DNA of 64,000 bases from NCBI GenBank assembly GCA_027621365.1, contig JAQCBH010000002.1, positions 86,532-150,531 of the forward strand, in the 5' to 3' direction. Shown piece after piece: positions 44,808-54,507 of the stretch; the first letter of the stretch is position 1, and each line of letters starts with the position of its first letter. The position numbers and the translations under genes were made by a program. This DNA comes from Bacteroidota bacterium. Lineage in GTDB: Bacteria; Bacteroidota; Bacteroidia; NS11-12g; UBA955. Under the pieces are notes generated by a model. The model was not told the origin of the DNA. It saw only the letters and a program-made list of their open reading frames with translations, and ran no database searches.

Positions 44808-45428
44808 ATGCAAGCACTCCATCTCTTTGGCCTATTGATCATGGCCCTTTTTTCACATAAACAAAGCAAAGCCCGCGAAGTCGAAATCGACGCCATGGCC
44901 ACTGAAGCAGAAATGATGAGCATGGAAGAAGCCGTTGCCGTTGAGGAAGCCACAGAATGGATAGCCGAAGACATGGTTGTTGAAGAAGAGGCAATCGCCA
45001 ATTACGAACCCCGTGTTGAATCATTCGATTTTGAAGAGGAAGCCGTAGCAGAAGAACTCGTCGACGAGAATTATGACCTCATTCCCGCCCCCACCATCGA
45101 AATGCCCGACAGCGCGGCCATGAATTTACAAGCCGATTGGGTGACACGTGTCAAAGAATTCGGAGTTCTGCCCACCGGCCCTGCCGCTGAGTTTACCTTT
45201 TCCTTCACCAATACCGGCACGGAACCCATCACTATTACTGAAGCGGCACCCAGCTGCTCATGCACCGTAGCTGACTACACCAAGACCCCCATTCAGCCCG
45301 GTGAAAAAGGCTGGGTCAAAGCCGTATACGAAACCCAAGGCCATCCCGGCTTTTTCAAGAAGTTCATTCGGGTAGAATTCGCTGATGGATCCGGAACCCA
45401 ACTCATAGTAACCGGTTCGGTTCAATAA
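44808..45428 (+). CDS. DUF1573 protein with long acidic N-terminal region (copy 4)
   Basis: A 206-residue protein. Residues 1-20 are hydrophobic (possible signal or membrane anchor), about 22-95 form an extremely acidic Glu/Ala/Val-rich segment, and the C-terminal domain is DUF1573 (KEFGVLPTGPAAEFTFSFTNTG, SCSCTVADYTKTPIQPG, GFFKKFIRVEF). The acidic segment is absent from the other three copies. It shares a 7-base overlap with the convergent PLP enzyme gene. Confidence 0.82.
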   Translation: MQALHLFGLLIMALFSHKQSKAREVEIDAMATEAEMMSMEEAVAVEEATEWIAEDMVVEEEAIANYEPRVESFDFEEEAVAEELVDENYDLIPAPTIEMPDSAAMNLQADWVTRVKEFGVLPTGPAAEFTFSFTNTGTEPITITEAAPSCSCTVADYTKTPIQPGEKGWVKAVYETQGHPGFFKKFIRVEFADGSGTQLIVTGSVQ

Positions 45429-46276
45429 GACCGAAACCGTTCTGATTGACCACCCCAGCATCCGCCGGAGTGGTAGAACATCACCTTTCCTCCTATCTCC
45501 CCCTGCAGCATGGCTTGCTCCATGGCATGCAGTGCCTTGGCCGTATAAACCGGATCAAGCACCAATTCGGTTCGCTGTTCGGCTTCTTTCCAGTAGGCCA
45601 ACAATGCTTCAGGTGTTTTGGCATATCCACCCCAGTGGGCCTGGTCCCAAACCTCCACTTGATTCAGTCCTAATTGATCCAAAGCCGTTCGTTGCTCATC
45701 GGCATTCTTCAAAACGGCTACCGCCATAACCCGGGTGCTTCGACCCAGGGAAGAAAGCGCCAATCCCAGACCGGTGGCAGTTGTAGCAGTTGCCGAAGCG
45801 TGCACAACGAGGTCCAAGTCTTCGGGCCATGACTCTACCAGCCTTTGGAAGCCTTTCCAAGCGGGCTCGCCAGAACCTCCTTCAGGGATGAACAGATCAC
45901 CCTCTTCCAAGGCCATGGGCCCGCGGCTTCGAAGGTCTCGAAAATCAGCACGAGACAGGGGTATCAACTCCATGCCTTGACTCTGAGCATAGTCCAGATA
46001 GAGATTGGACATGGGCTCATCTCCCCGTACATAACAGGCCGATTCAAACCCATAATCACCGGCAGTCGAAGCCAGGGCAATCACATGGTTCGAATAGGCA
46101 CCGCCCATGCTGAGCAGGCGTTTAGCCCCCTGTTCTTCGGCCAAGCGCAACCAGCCCAATAGCTTGCGGGATTTGTTTCCCGACACCACAGGGTGAATCA
46201 AATCATCGCGTTGTACATAGGCCTGAAAAGGCATGCCCTTCAAGGGCTCAAAACCCGGTTCAGCCCAGTTCGGCAT
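45422..46276 (-). CDS. PLP-dependent enzyme, D-cysteine desulfhydrase/ACC deaminase family
   Basis: A 284-residue fold type II PLP enzyme. The PLP lysine is in VVSGNKSRKL near 35, followed by GGAYSNHVIALA, IPEGGSGEPAWKG and, near the C-terminus, FYHSGGCWGG. ACC deaminase and D-cysteine desulfhydrase cannot be separated by eye; D-cysteine desulfhydrase-like activity is more usual in this phylum. It starts in the last base of the M1 peptidase gene and is thus coupled to it. Confidence 0.85.
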   Translation of the reverse strand: MPNWAEPGFEPLKGMPFQAYVQRDDLIHPVVSGNKSRKLLGWLRLAEEQGAKRLLSMGGAYSNHVIALASTAGDYGFESACYVRGDEPMSNLYLDYAQSQGMELIPLSRADFRDLRSRGPMALEEGDLFIPEGGSGEPAWKGFQRLVESWPEDLDLVVHASATATTATGLGLALSSLGRSTRVMAVAVLKNADEQRTALDQLGLNQVEVWDQAHWGGYAKTPEALLAYWKEAEQRTELVLDPVYTAKALHAMEQAMLQGEIGGKVMFYHSGGCWGGQSERFRSY

Positions 46277-48417
46277 CAGGGTCTTCCCCCATCTGGATCC
46301 TGGCCCGAGGGCGACACGGGCACTTCTCGCAGCGTGCCTCCATCCCGGGTCGTTCCATTGCCAGAACCATCCCCGCCTTGAGAATCGGGCAAACGGCTTT
46401 CGCGAGGGGGTTCGATGACGGGGGCTGATTGAGGATTGGGCATATTCAAGGGCAAGGGATCCTCTTCAACGGTCTCCAAAGCGAAGAGCTCATCCAAACT
46501 CTGTCGGCTCACCGAATGATAGCCAGGACGTGCCCGCAAATACATGGCAAATCCCTCCTCTTTAGACTCTATACCCGCTGCTACCATGGCCTCATAAACC
46601 GGCATCAAGAATTTTCGGCGGCCCACTTGCAAGAGGAAACTCTCCATAGCGGGATAGGCCACTCGGTAATGGCAATGGGCGGCGTGAACAAACCACAAGC
46701 AGGCGATCTCGGCATTCTCTTTTTGGGTAAACCCATAGGCGCGATCCAAGGCCGCCATTTCAGCCGAATCCTGCAATTCCAAATTGCGCAGCAGACACAA
46801 CCAATGGTGAGTCGTAAAACCCTCGGTATTGATTTCAGACAAAGAACGGGTGCGGTTGTAAGACTGAGCCATCAGGGCAACTCGACTCAACTCGGTTGAT
46901 GAGAACAGCGGCCAAGGCTGGGGCACGCCTTCTCCATAAATCCAAGATTCAATTTCTTGGTCCATGTCCCAGTCAGGGTTCTGACTCAGCAAATCACGGT
47001 TCAGCAATTGAATGAATCGCTCTGAACTCATGGTTCCAAACGCGTTGGTTTCGAAGTATTGTTTCAAGAAGCGGTCAAAAGCCTCACGACCCACTCGCTG
47101 TTCAACCAGCATCAAAAAGAAGCGGCCTTTTTCGTATGCGATGTCGGTCAATCCATCGTCGGGATCACGGGTTCCCAGTTCCAAATGCAAATGGGTGTCT
47201 TCGGGTACATCCTGCATTTCGTTCAGGGTGCCCTGCAGATCCGACCACCCCAAGACAGTGAGCATATCGGCGTATTGCTTTCCGTACACCTTTTCCATGA
47301 TGCGGCTTTCGAAATACACCGTAAATCCTTCGTTTAGCCAGAAGTCATCCCAGGTATGGTTGGTTACCAAATTGCCACTCCAAGAATGGGCCAACTCGTG
47401 GGCCAACAAACTCGTCAAACTGCGATCGCCAGCAATGATGGTAGGCGTAGCAAAAGTGACGCAAGGATTCTCCATTCCACCAAAGGGAAAGCTCGGAGGA
47501 AGCACCAATACATCGTAGCGCCCCCAGGCATAGGGACCGTACAAGGCCTCGGCAGAATCTATCATAGCAGGTAGGTCAGCGAATTCCCAAGCCGCCTTTT
47601 TGATCAGGCCGGGTTCGGCATAAATGCCGCATTTCTCGCTCAAGGCTCTGTATTCGAATTCGCCCACCGACAAGGCCAGCAAGTAACTGGGAACCGGGCG
47701 TTTCTGCTCAAACAACACACGCACATGCGAAGAGTCGGCCATTGATTTGTGCACGGGCACAGCACTCATCACCACTTCCATATTGGAGGGCACAGTCACT
47801 TCTGCTTGGTAGGTAAAACGAACCGAAGGACAATCCTGCAAGGGCACCCAACTCCGAGCCAAAATGGCTTGAGATTGGGAGAACAAAAAGGGAGATTGTT
47901 TGTCGTGGGTCTGGCTGGGCTCCAACCATTGCAAAGCGGCCGATTGGGGTTCAGTCATCCACTCCAATCGCAGTTGAAGATGATCTTGGATGCCTTCTGT
48001 TTGAATGACCAAAGCATGCGAGTGCACGCCTGACTTCAAGCCTCGTGAACCATAGGGATTTTCAATGATGGCAAAAGCCAGGGGGCGCTGAGTTTCCATG
48101 TCAATGGCCCTCAAAACTTGCATATCCTGAACATCCAATACCAACCAATTGCTAGGGGCGAGTTGCTGAAAACTGTATTCCCCTGAGGCGCGCAAACGCT
48201 GTTGAGCAAATTGAACCTCAATGTTCAACTTGAGATCCTTCAACAGCCATTCTGAACCATTCGAATAGCTCTGGTTGTGAAGACTCAAAAATGGGCGCAA
48301 ATCAGAGGGGCGTTTGGCCAATACATCGGCGTAGGCCGGGGCTTGGCTCGACTGAGCAAAGCTTGACGACACTAGGCTCATCAGGCCCATACAAACGATC
48401 AATTTCAGGCGATTCAC
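46276..48417 (-). CDS. M1 family aminopeptidase
   Basis: A 713-residue secreted zinc metallopeptidase. The GTG start gives a signal peptide (LMSLVSSSFAQ). Family motifs: FGGMENPCV near 303 (exopeptidase GxMEN motif) and the zinc site HELAHSWSGNLVTNHTWDDFWLNEG near 340 (HExxH with Glu 18 residues later). The C-terminal about 45 residues form a Pro/Gly/Ser-rich tail (PESRLPDSQGGDGSGNG) with no T9SS signal. It releases N-terminal amino acids from peptides in the periplasm or outside. Confidence 0.9.
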   Translation of the reverse strand: MNRLKLIVCMGLMSLVSSSFAQSSQAPAYADVLAKRPSDLRPFLSLHNQSYSNGSEWLLKDLKLNIEVQFAQQRLRASGEYSFQQLAPSNWLVLDVQDMQVLRAIDMETQRPLAFAIIENPYGSRGLKSGVHSHALVIQTEGIQDHLQLRLEWMTEPQSAALQWLEPSQTHDKQSPFLFSQSQAILARSWVPLQDCPSVRFTYQAEVTVPSNMEVVMSAVPVHKSMADSSHVRVLFEQKRPVPSYLLALSVGEFEYRALSEKCGIYAEPGLIKKAAWEFADLPAMIDSAEALYGPYAWGRYDVLVLPPSFPFGGMENPCVTFATPTIIAGDRSLTSLLAHELAHSWSGNLVTNHTWDDFWLNEGFTVYFESRIMEKVYGKQYADMLTVLGWSDLQGTLNEMQDVPEDTHLHLELGTRDPDDGLTDIAYEKGRFFLMLVEQRVGREAFDRFLKQYFETNAFGTMSSERFIQLLNRDLLSQNPDWDMDQEIESWIYGEGVPQPWPLFSSTELSRVALMAQSYNRTRSLSEINTEGFTTHHWLCLLRNLELQDSAEMAALDRAYGFTQKENAEIACLWFVHAAHCHYRVAYPAMESFLLQVGRRKFLMPVYEAMVAAGIESKEEGFAMYLRARPGYHSVSRQSLDELFALETVEEDPLPLNMPNPQSAPVIEPPRESRLPDSQGGDGSGNGTTRDGGTLREVPVSPSGQDPDGGRP

Positions 48418-48498
48418 TCAAACAAAAGTCGGCCATAGCCGTGGCGAATCAAAAAGGCATTGCCCACGATTGCATTTTTTTCGATTAATATTGTGAAC

Positions 48499-48577
48499 AC
48501 ATTCGGGGTGCCTCGTTTCAGAGTGCTGAGAACATACCCGCGACCTGATCAGGATAATGCCTGCGCAGGGAAATGCT
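48499..48577 (+). promoter_or_regulatory. Thiamine pyrophosphate (TPP) riboswitch
   Basis: The conserved THI-box core is present: GGGGTGCC (48505-48512), CTGAGA, ACCC, ACCTGATC (48543-48550) with GGATAATGCC (48552-48561) and AGGGAA (48567-48572). P1 can form from CATT at 48500 with AATG at 48572. No intrinsic terminator is seen before the ATG at 48622, but CTGGT (48593-48597) pairs with ACCAG (48610-48614) just ahead of it, so control may be at translation. An upstream -7-like TAATATTG is weak. Confidence 0.93.
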
Positions 48578-48621
48578 CAAACCCTCTGGGGTCTGGTACA
48601 CCGAATGCAACCAGTACACCC

Positions 48622-50868
48622 ATGAGATTGACCGTCTTTACCCTCGCCTATTTCGCCGCCTCTTTAGGCCTGGCTCAAACAACCTCTGACAGCACTACAC
48701 TTGAAGCCGTCCTCGTGCAAAGCACCCGCGGATTGAGCCGCGCTTATGCCGAAACCCAGGTCGACCGTGCTACTTTGTTGGCACAGGGAACCGGGCGTGA
48801 TTTGCCCGTCTTGCTTCAATGGCAACCCAGTTTGCTCATCACCTCTGATGCGGGAAATGGAGTGGGGTACACCGGAATTCGAGTGCGCGGAAGCGATGCC
48901 ACCCGCACCAATGTCACCGTCAATGGGGTGCCCATCAACGATGCCGAAAGCCAAGGGGTTTTCTGGGTCAATATGCCCGATTTGAGCCAGTCAGCGGCCA
49001 GTGTTCAGGTGCAGCGCGGGGTAGGTTCTTCGACGAACGGAACCGGAGCCTTTGGTGCCACGGTCAACATCCAAACCGAGAGCTCGGTGAAGGCCAAAAG
49101 TTTGTTGCACTTGAGTTACGGTTCATTCGGCACCCAAAAATTCAGCCTCAGCCACAGTAGCGGATTGCTTCAAGAGCGCTGGAGTTTTGACCTACGCGTG
49201 TCCAACATCAACTCCAATGGCTTCATCGACCGTGCATCGAGCGAGCTTCAGAGTTATTGGGCCTCAGCCTCCTACCTGGCCGGCAAGGAAAAGCAAATTC
49301 CCATCAAATTGCTGCACTTTGGTGGCCGTGAAAAGACCTACCAAGCCTGGTGGGGCGTTCCCATCGAAAAGTACAAGGGCATTTCTTCTGACCTGCGCGA
49401 TCACTACGAGCGCAATCTGGGCTACACCTATCGAAACAGCCAAGACTCGGCCAACCTGTTCAACAGCAAGTCCGAGCAATACAACTACTACCTCTATCCC
49501 AATGAAACTGATAATTACGGCCAGTACCACACGCATCTGTACAGCAGCATACCGCTTACGGCCCATCAGCGCTTGAGTGCCACCCTGTTCCACACCTACG
49601 GAGCCGGCTACTTTGAGCAGTTCAAACCCCAGGGAAATTTGCAGGACTATGGGGTAGGTCAGGCCCTCGATAGCTCCCTGTGGATAGGCGACATCACCCG
49701 TCAGAGATGGTTGCAAAATCACCTTTTCGGGCTCAACTTGGCTTATCAAGGAGACTTTGTCAAAACCCAAGTTCAAGCGGGCTTGTTTGCCAGCCAATAC
49801 AAGGGGCAACACTACGGTGACATCACGGCTATCAGTGCGGCAGACTTAGCTTCTGCCCTGCGCTATTACCAGTCAACAGGAGACAAGTTCGACGCATCTG
49901 CTTTTGTGAAAATCAGGCACAAAATTGCCCCCTTTCAACACCTGAGTTTGGATCTGCAGCAACGCATGGTGGCTCACCAAGGTTTGGGCACCGACAATGA
50001 TCTTCTCAACATTGATTTCCAGCATCAATTCCAATTCTTCAACCCCAAAATTGCTTGGGAAAAGCAAGGTCCTCACCACCTATTGTATGCGTCATTGAGT
50101 CGTTCCCACCGCGAACCTGCACGCAGCGATTACACCGATGGAGGCAGTACCAGCGTCGTGCGACCCGAACGCTTAGACGATTTGGAATTGGGATGGCGAT
50201 GGTTGCGATCAGGCTTTCAGTTTAGCGCGAACGCCTTTGCCATGCTCTACCAAGACCAATTGGTCTTGACCGGCCGGGTGAACGATGTCGGCACCCCCTT
50301 GCGCACCAATGTTGATCGCTCCCAACGCATCGGCTTGGAGTTGGAATCTCAGGCGATTTTGCACCGCAATTCTCAGCACCTACTATCAGCGATGGGCAAC
50401 CTCACCTTGAGCGATAACCGCATTGCGACTATGGATATCGTATGGTTGGATTACGCTACCTGGGAAGAGCACGTCACGCAAGTAACGAATACACCCATCT
50501 CCTATTCCCCCGCCTTCTTGGCCATGGCCGGTGTTCAATACCAAAAAGCCGCTTGGACCTTTCAGCTTCGCAACCGCTGGGTAGGGCGCCAATATTTGGA
50601 TAACAGTGGAGAGCTCAGCCGCAGTCTGGACCCATACAACTATGCCGAATTTCAGGCTACCTATACAGCCCGCCAATCGCTTGACTTGGGTAAAGCTTCC
50701 TTCTCTCCTGTGTTTGACCTGCAAATCATCAACCTGTTCAATACCCGCTACGCGAGCAACGGATACAGCTGGGGATATACCTACGGCTCTGCTGATGTCA
50801 TTCAAGAAGTTTTTGTCTTTCCCCAAGCTGGACGTCATTTCTTGTTGTCCATGCGCCTGAACTTTTGA
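48622..50868 (+). CDS. TonB-dependent receptor, candidate thiamin transporter
   Basis: A 748-residue outer-membrane transporter: signal peptide (1-20, SLGLAQ), plug domain with VGYTGIRVRGSDATRTNVTVNGVPINDAESQGVFW (about 75-115, in outline) and RGVGSSTNGTGAFGATVNIQT, then a barrel ending RLNF. ATG 48622 lies after the TPP riboswitch; the frame upstream runs into the riboswitch. TPP-riboswitch-controlled TonB receptors were reported in Bacteroidota as putative thiamin importers, so import of thiamin or a precursor is inferred. No thiamin inner-membrane transporter or kinase is nearby. Confidence 0.9.
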   Translation: MRLTVFTLAYFAASLGLAQTTSDSTTLEAVLVQSTRGLSRAYAETQVDRATLLAQGTGRDLPVLLQWQPSLLITSDAGNGVGYTGIRVRGSDATRTNVTVNGVPINDAESQGVFWVNMPDLSQSAASVQVQRGVGSSTNGTGAFGATVNIQTESSVKAKSLLHLSYGSFGTQKFSLSHSSGLLQERWSFDLRVSNINSNGFIDRASSELQSYWASASYLAGKEKQIPIKLLHFGGREKTYQAWWGVPIEKYKGISSDLRDHYERNLGYTYRNSQDSANLFNSKSEQYNYYLYPNETDNYGQYHTHLYSSIPLTAHQRLSATLFHTYGAGYFEQFKPQGNLQDYGVGQALDSSLWIGDITRQRWLQNHLFGLNLAYQGDFVKTQVQAGLFASQYKGQHYGDITAISAADLASALRYYQSTGDKFDASAFVKIRHKIAPFQHLSLDLQQRMVAHQGLGTDNDLLNIDFQHQFQFFNPKIAWEKQGPHHLLYASLSRSHREPARSDYTDGGSTSVVRPERLDDLELGWRWLRSGFQFSANAFAMLYQDQLVLTGRVNDVGTPLRTNVDRSQRIGLELESQAILHRNSQHLLSAMGNLTLSDNRIATMDIVWLDYATWEEHVTQVTNTPISYSPAFLAMAGVQYQKAAWTFQLRNRWVGRQYLDNSGELSRSLDPYNYAEFQATYTARQSLDLGKASFSPVFDLQIINLFNTRYASNGYSWGYTYGSADVIQEVFVFPQAGRHFLLSMRLNF

Positions 50869-50871
50869 TGA

Positions 50872-52944
50872 CTAGGGAATCAGAAATTCCAGCATTTCTG
50901 AGGGACCTCCATCCGAATCGGTGACGCAAAACGCGCGGCGGCCAATCACAACAATCGACTCCATTTTCCAGGGCTGACCTTGGGCCAACCACACTTGGGT
51001 AGGGCTCAGTTCAAGATCGTGCAACAGACCCTTGGGATCATCTGCTCTGGGCAAGGCCTGCTTCCAAACTTGGGGGGCTAAATAACCCAGAAAAGAGCCT
51101 GCAATTCCACCATCAAGGGTGGACTCCTCGCGCAATTCTACCGAGGCTGTAAACCACAATCGCTCTTGCTCATCGATGTACAAGCCCGACAAACTGGCCT
51201 CTTGACCTTGCAAGGAAGGCAATTGAACTTCCAGTGCTCGGGCCCGTTCAAGGGGCTTACCCGCCAATACAGCATCCCATTGAGCTTCTGGCATGAGGGT
51301 GATTTGGTTGTTCTCGCGATTGGCCAAGAGCACGCAGCCTGAACCAAACACCAAGCCTTCGTTGTTGGTGATCTTGCGCTTTTCGAATTCTCCGAACAAC
51401 TCTTGGTAAACATGGGTCAATGAGCCTTTGGCTTGGACCGCACCCTGATTCCAAATCAGAAAATGATCCCGTTTGTCAGGTTTGGAACCTGATCCCAGTA
51501 TCCATATCCAGCCATCGCGAATGCCCAGCGACTCCCAATCGGGTTTGCTTTTGCCTGGATACAAACTGTCGGGCATATCCGACTGCGAATGCAAGGGATA
51601 GCGCGCCACAAATTGCCAGGCTGTATCGAATTCAAACAAGTAGGGAGCATTGTCCCCCACCAGCCAATAATGGCCCTCCCAATACTCAAGACCCGAGGCC
51701 GAGGCTACTTCTTTCAATTCCAAGACCCTCATAGGAGCGAGACTGGAAAAGCCCAGACCTCGAGCCGAACGCCATTGATTCAACAAGGTGTCAGCCAAGG
51801 GCATGGAAATATGGGGATTGGGTCGGTTTCGGGCTGCCGGTCTCATAAACAGAGAATCAGAACCCTTTTCTACCAAAGCCAAGGCCAAAGATTGACCGAT
51901 GGCCTGACGTATACCCGCGTCATAATGTTCGGTGGGGTACCACTGATCGGTGTAATGATGGCCCTGATTTTCGACCCCTCTACCCAACTGCGAATTGTCG
52001 ATGCAGCGCACCCCCCAATTCTCGAATTGCTGAAGCAAGAATTCTCGATTCCGGTCTATGAATTGAACCAAGTTGCCCGGATCACTGGGACCGCCAAACA
52101 AGGCTTCCGCATGGGCATAGTTCGGCGGTAAAAGGTGGAACAGCAAGGGCAATCCCGCTTTCTCGCATTCCTCAACAATGGCTTTAAGGTCCTTGATTCG
52201 AGCGCTGTTCTCGTCCAATAGAAAGGCAAATTCCTTGACATAGGCATCGGCCATGTTGCGCACCTTGGAATCCAGTTCATAGTGAGAGGCGGCCAAGTTG
52301 TCCAGCCAATCGCGAGTGGTCAAAAAGGGAGCTTCGCACTGCCCTTGATTCAACTCGCGGGTTCTCCAATACTGGCGCTTGAGGCGCTCCATCTCGGCGG
52401 CTGAACGGTTGTCGTAGTGATACAAGCTCAAATAGGCTCGGGTCAGAAGGGCAGGTCGCGTGCTGTAAAACAGCGCTTCTTGCTGGTTGGAAGCTTCATT
52501 CCCACTGAATTCCGCGCTCGGCCCACAGGTCCTCAAGTTGACGGTGACCACAATCAGCGGCTTGCGCTCTCCCCTTAGATTCAGCATTTGACGGAACAAA
52601 CCCGGGTGGTAACTGGCATGGGTAACAGCCCGAATGCGAGACCCAGGAGCGCCTTTGAGTTTGGCGCCGCCTGATAGTTGGGCATCCAAATGCAACTGCA
52701 TGAAATCGGCAATTGATTCAGTCAAGGTATCGGTCCAGGGGTTGAAACTGGTGTTGCTGCTCTCCCCCAAGTACACAATATCAGCCTCGGCAAAGGCCGA
52801 ATCGATGTGCGACTTGACCGGCGAATAGCGCTGCAGGTCGCCTTTAAACAAGAATTGGGTATACAGCGCATTCAAAAGCAGGGCAAACAGGGCAAATGCG
52901 CCAAACCTTAAAGCCAATTTTGATATCCAGTCAGGCATGCGCAT
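50872..52944 (-). CDS. SGNH/DltD-like domain fused to a DUF6929-like beta-propeller
   Basis: A 690-residue protein. Residues 8-30 form an N-terminal membrane anchor or signal. The segment 50-350 is a SGNH-type hydrolase/acyltransferase domain with GESSN at 60-64 (catalytic Ser) and D333 ... H340 in the YTDQWYPTEHYD block, like the DltD/AlgX partners of MBOAT enzymes. From about 405 to the end there is a repetitive beta-propeller (ASASGLEYWEGHYWLVGDNAP, SGLYIDEQERLWF) resembling DUF6929. It follows the MBOAT gene with no gap, so the two should act together in O-acylation of an extracytoplasmic substrate. The propeller fusion is unusual. Confidence 0.75.
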   Translation of the reverse strand: MRMPDWISKLALRFGAFALFALLLNALYTQFLFKGDLQRYSPVKSHIDSAFAEADIVYLGESSNTSFNPWTDTLTESIADFMQLHLDAQLSGGAKLKGAPGSRIRAVTHASYHPGLFRQMLNLRGERKPLIVVTVNLRTCGPSAEFSGNEASNQQEALFYSTRPALLTRAYLSLYHYDNRSAAEMERLKRQYWRTRELNQGQCEAPFLTTRDWLDNLAASHYELDSKVRNMADAYVKEFAFLLDENSARIKDLKAIVEECEKAGLPLLFHLLPPNYAHAEALFGGPSDPGNLVQFIDRNREFLLQQFENWGVRCIDNSQLGRGVENQGHHYTDQWYPTEHYDAGIRQAIGQSLALALVEKGSDSLFMRPAARNRPNPHISMPLADTLLNQWRSARGLGFSSLAPMRVLELKEVASASGLEYWEGHYWLVGDNAPYLFEFDTAWQFVARYPLHSQSDMPDSLYPGKSKPDWESLGIRDGWIWILGSGSKPDKRDHFLIWNQGAVQAKGSLTHVYQELFGEFEKRKITNNEGLVFGSGCVLLANRENNQITLMPEAQWDAVLAGKPLERARALEVQLPSLQGQEASLSGLYIDEQERLWFTASVELREESTLDGGIAGSFLGYLAPQVWKQALPRADDPKGLLHDLELSPTQVWLAQGQPWKMESIVVIGRRAFCVTDSDGGPSEMLEFLIP

Positions 52945-54417
52945 TTAGAATTGAAAATAGACAAAGGGGTGATTGACAGCCCCGCCCCAAACCAAAATAG
53001 CCGCGAGCATAAAGGCGTAAATAGACCAACGAAGGGCTTTGGTTTTGGTCTCCGCCCAAGTGTCAAATCGCTTCTTGAACAACCCGTGATCCATCAAAAG
53101 GAAAAGGAGTAAGAACAGGGGTATGTGTGGGTCAATGTCTAGGTGACGAAGCAAAATCTCTCCCTGCTGTTCGGCCTGAACCTGAGCCGCCAAGTCCAAA
53201 TCGGCCGCATAGCGCTGACCGCTTAAATGGCCCCTAAGGCCATCGAAAACTTCTTGGGCCTGCTGCATGGATCCCGAACGGAAATAGACCAGCGTCATCA
53301 TGAAAAAGAAACCGGTTTTGATCTGACGAACGCGATCCCAGATCCATGATTCTATGGCCACGCGCTTGAACACAAATCGGTCAAAGAGGTACAATACCCC
53401 TTGGGCCAATCCGAAGACAATCATGGTTGTATTGGCGCCGTGCCACAATCCGCTGGTGAAGAACACCAACAAGACGGCAAAGGCCAAAACCCAGGGCCCG
53501 CGCTGATTTCCACCAAGGGGTATGAACAAATAATCGCGGAACCAGGTGCTCAAAGAAATGTGCCAACGGTGCCAGAATTCGGGAATGCTCTTGGCCAAAA
53601 AAGGCTTTTGAAAGTTGTCCATCAAGCGAATGCCGAAGAGCAAAGCAGAGCCCTGCGCCAAAAGGGAATACCCGAAGAAATCGGTGTAAACCTGAAAGGT
53701 AAAAAAGAAGGTCGCCACCCAGGAGGACCAGGTGTTAAAATGAGTGGGAGCGGCGTAGTATTGATCCACGACCGAGGCCAAATTATCGGCCACAGCCACC
53801 TTCAGAAACAAGCCATACAAGAGCAAGCGAAGGCCGTCTCGAATGTCTTCCCAACGGGGCTCGAGCTTGGCAAACAGCTGCTTGTGCAATCGGCCAAATC
53901 GCTCTATGGGGCCCGCCACGAGCTGCGGGAAAAAGGCCACAAAGAGCATGAAGCGCGGCAAACTGGGCTCGGCCTGCTCCTCTCCTTTGTAAACGTCAAC
54001 GACGTATGAGATGCTCTGAAAGGTGTAAAACGAAATACCGGCCGGAACGGTAAATTTGCCCAATTCAATGATCCAAGCGGTCCATGGCGAGTGGTACATG
54101 GTGCGAGCCAACTCGGTTTCACCCAAAGCGAAATCAAAGTACTTGAATAGGAACAAGAGACCCATGTTGGTCAGCAAGGCCAAGGCTACACAGAGCTTCT
54201 TCAATAGGGGTTTTGGCGTTCTCACCATCGCCCCTACCAAGGCCCAATCCAAGATAGAAGTCAAGGCCATGAGCCCCGCAAACTCGACCTTCCAAAACCC
54301 GTAAAACACATAAGAGGCCAAGAGCAAGAACACCCAGCGACCTTTGTGAGGCAACAGGAAGTAGAAGGCCCATACGATGGGCAGAAAAATCCAGTAGATG
54401 ACCGAGTTGAATAGCAC
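52945..54417 (-). CDS. MBOAT family O-acyltransferase (AlgI/DltB-like)
   Basis: A 490-residue multi-pass inner-membrane protein that passes acyl groups across the membrane to an external acceptor. Landmarks: FYTFQSISYVVDVYKGE near 120, FFPQLVAGPIERF near 155, and EFWHRWHISLSTWFRDY near 285, with the catalytic His in SGLWHGANTT near 325. The following gene begins right after its stop codon, as for AlgI-AlgX/J pairs. The acceptor is unknown; no alginate or teichoic acid genes are present. Confidence 0.9.
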   Translation of the reverse strand: MLFNSVIYWIFLPIVWAFYFLLPHKGRWVFLLLASYVFYGFWKVEFAGLMALTSILDWALVGAMVRTPKPLLKKLCVALALLTNMGLLFLFKYFDFALGETELARTMYHSPWTAWIIELGKFTVPAGISFYTFQSISYVVDVYKGEEQAEPSLPRFMLFVAFFPQLVAGPIERFGRLHKQLFAKLEPRWEDIRDGLRLLLYGLFLKVAVADNLASVVDQYYAAPTHFNTWSSWVATFFFTFQVYTDFFGYSLLAQGSALLFGIRLMDNFQKPFLAKSIPEFWHRWHISLSTWFRDYLFIPLGGNQRGPWVLAFAVLLVFFTSGLWHGANTTMIVFGLAQGVLYLFDRFVFKRVAIESWIWDRVRQIKTGFFFMMTLVYFRSGSMQQAQEVFDGLRGHLSGQRYAADLDLAAQVQAEQQGEILLRHLDIDPHIPLFLLLFLLMDHGLFKKRFDTWAETKTKALRWSIYAFMLAAILVWGGAVNHPFVYFQF

Positions 54418-54507
54418 GGGGTCACAAATTACGGCCCTATCGAGGGCTGTGCCAAACCGAATGCACCGGTGAAATTAGGTTCATCGCACAGAGTAGACGA
54501 GTCGCGA

